Assembly: GCA_041738875.1 (NCBI GenBank)
Contig: JBGSOW010000035.1
Coordinates: 1 to 20,947 of the forward strand
DNA length: 20,947 nucleotides
From: JBGSOW01 sp041738875
Lineage (GTDB): Bacteria > Patescibacteriota > Dojkabacteria > CALFHW01
Direction of reading: 5' to 3'
Shown: in pieces, positions 20,886 through 20,947 of the stretch
Layout of the letters: the number at the start of each line of letters is the position of its first letter
How positions within the stretch are numbered: position 1 is the first letter of the stretch
Notes under the pieces: model-generated
What the model was told of the DNA's origin: nothing
Seen by the model: the letters and a program-made list of their open reading frames with translations, nothing else
The model's database searches: none
Position numbers and translations under genes: made by a program

Positions 20886-20947
20886 CTAGTAAAGTAAATA
20901 CATCCAAACGCCTAGTACACCGCAGAAAATTGCTAGTAACCAAAATC
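20886..20947 (-). CDS. C-terminal end of a probable membrane protein (partial)
   Basis: On the minus strand one frame is open from the window edge to a TAG at 20888-20886 and encodes 19 residues that are almost all hydrophobic (FWLLAIFCGVLGVWMYLLY). This looks like a final transmembrane helix. The gene would converge on the orphan gene ending at 20847. The rest of the final 100 bases shows no clear signal. Confidence 0.4.
   Translation of the reverse strand, partial: FWLLAIFCGVLGVWMYLLY

Noticed and set aside
1..20947. CRISPR array, insertion sequence, phage genes or alternative genetic code
   Set aside because: No spaced direct repeats, transposase or integrase motifs were seen, and TGA terminates at least one motif-complete protein, so recoding of TGA is excluded here.

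Overview
The window is an AT-rich, gene-dense bacterial chromosome segment. TGA is used as a stop codon (for example by the helicase gene ending at 6659), so the code is standard. Several features suggest a Candidate Phyla Radiation (Patescibacteria) organism: Mur ligases without the N-terminal UDP-binding domain, a shortened Mfd, convergent and overlapping gene ends, tiny intergenic gaps, a tRNA without encoded CCA, and several orphan genes. I cannot place it below that level from sequence alone. No mobile element, CRISPR array, rRNA or integration site is visible. No stretch longer than about 230 bases lacks a protein gene, and the longest (10766-10992) holds a tRNA-Leu and divergent promoters.

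Region 1 (113-6666, + strand) is a cell-envelope block. It holds murA with the naturally fosfomycin-insensitive Asp in place of the catalytic Cys, a degenerate MurF-like protein that has lost its ATP-binding loop, an ECF-like sigma factor, an N-terminally short MurE-like ligase that overlaps the sigma gene by 77 nt, a large anchored surface protein, and a membrane-anchored VanY-type D-Ala-D-Ala carboxypeptidase. These genes plausibly cover early precursor synthesis, peptide addition, trimming and surface display, with a dedicated sigma factor inside the cluster.

Region 2 (6659-16075) is nucleic-acid maintenance. A UvrD/Rep-type helicase fused to a RecB-family nuclease (- strand) diverges from miaA (+) across a palindromic -10 element. 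A tRNA-Leu(UAG) (-) follows, then mutS and a short mfd (+) that overlap by 11 nt. The mfd product lacks the C-terminal autoinhibitory domain of the E. coli protein.

Region 3 (16080-18705, - strand) has a polyprenyl-phosphate-type GT2 glycosyltransferase directly followed by a multi-spanning GT-C glycosyltransferase, preceded by a small coiled-coil protein of unknown function. Region 4 (18799-20947) has mltG, which encodes the endolytic transglycosylase that ends glycan strands, an orphan 316-residue protein with an HDxxH motif behind a palindromic operator-like promoter, and the hydrophobic tail of a truncated gene.

The least expected signals are the MurF-like pseudoenzyme beside the sigma factor, the recurrent placement of a -10 box 6-8 nt before start codons (implying leaderless mRNAs), the D7-less Mfd, and the orphan gene with its palindromic promoter. 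None of these was tested by a database search. All family assignments rest on motifs read by eye.
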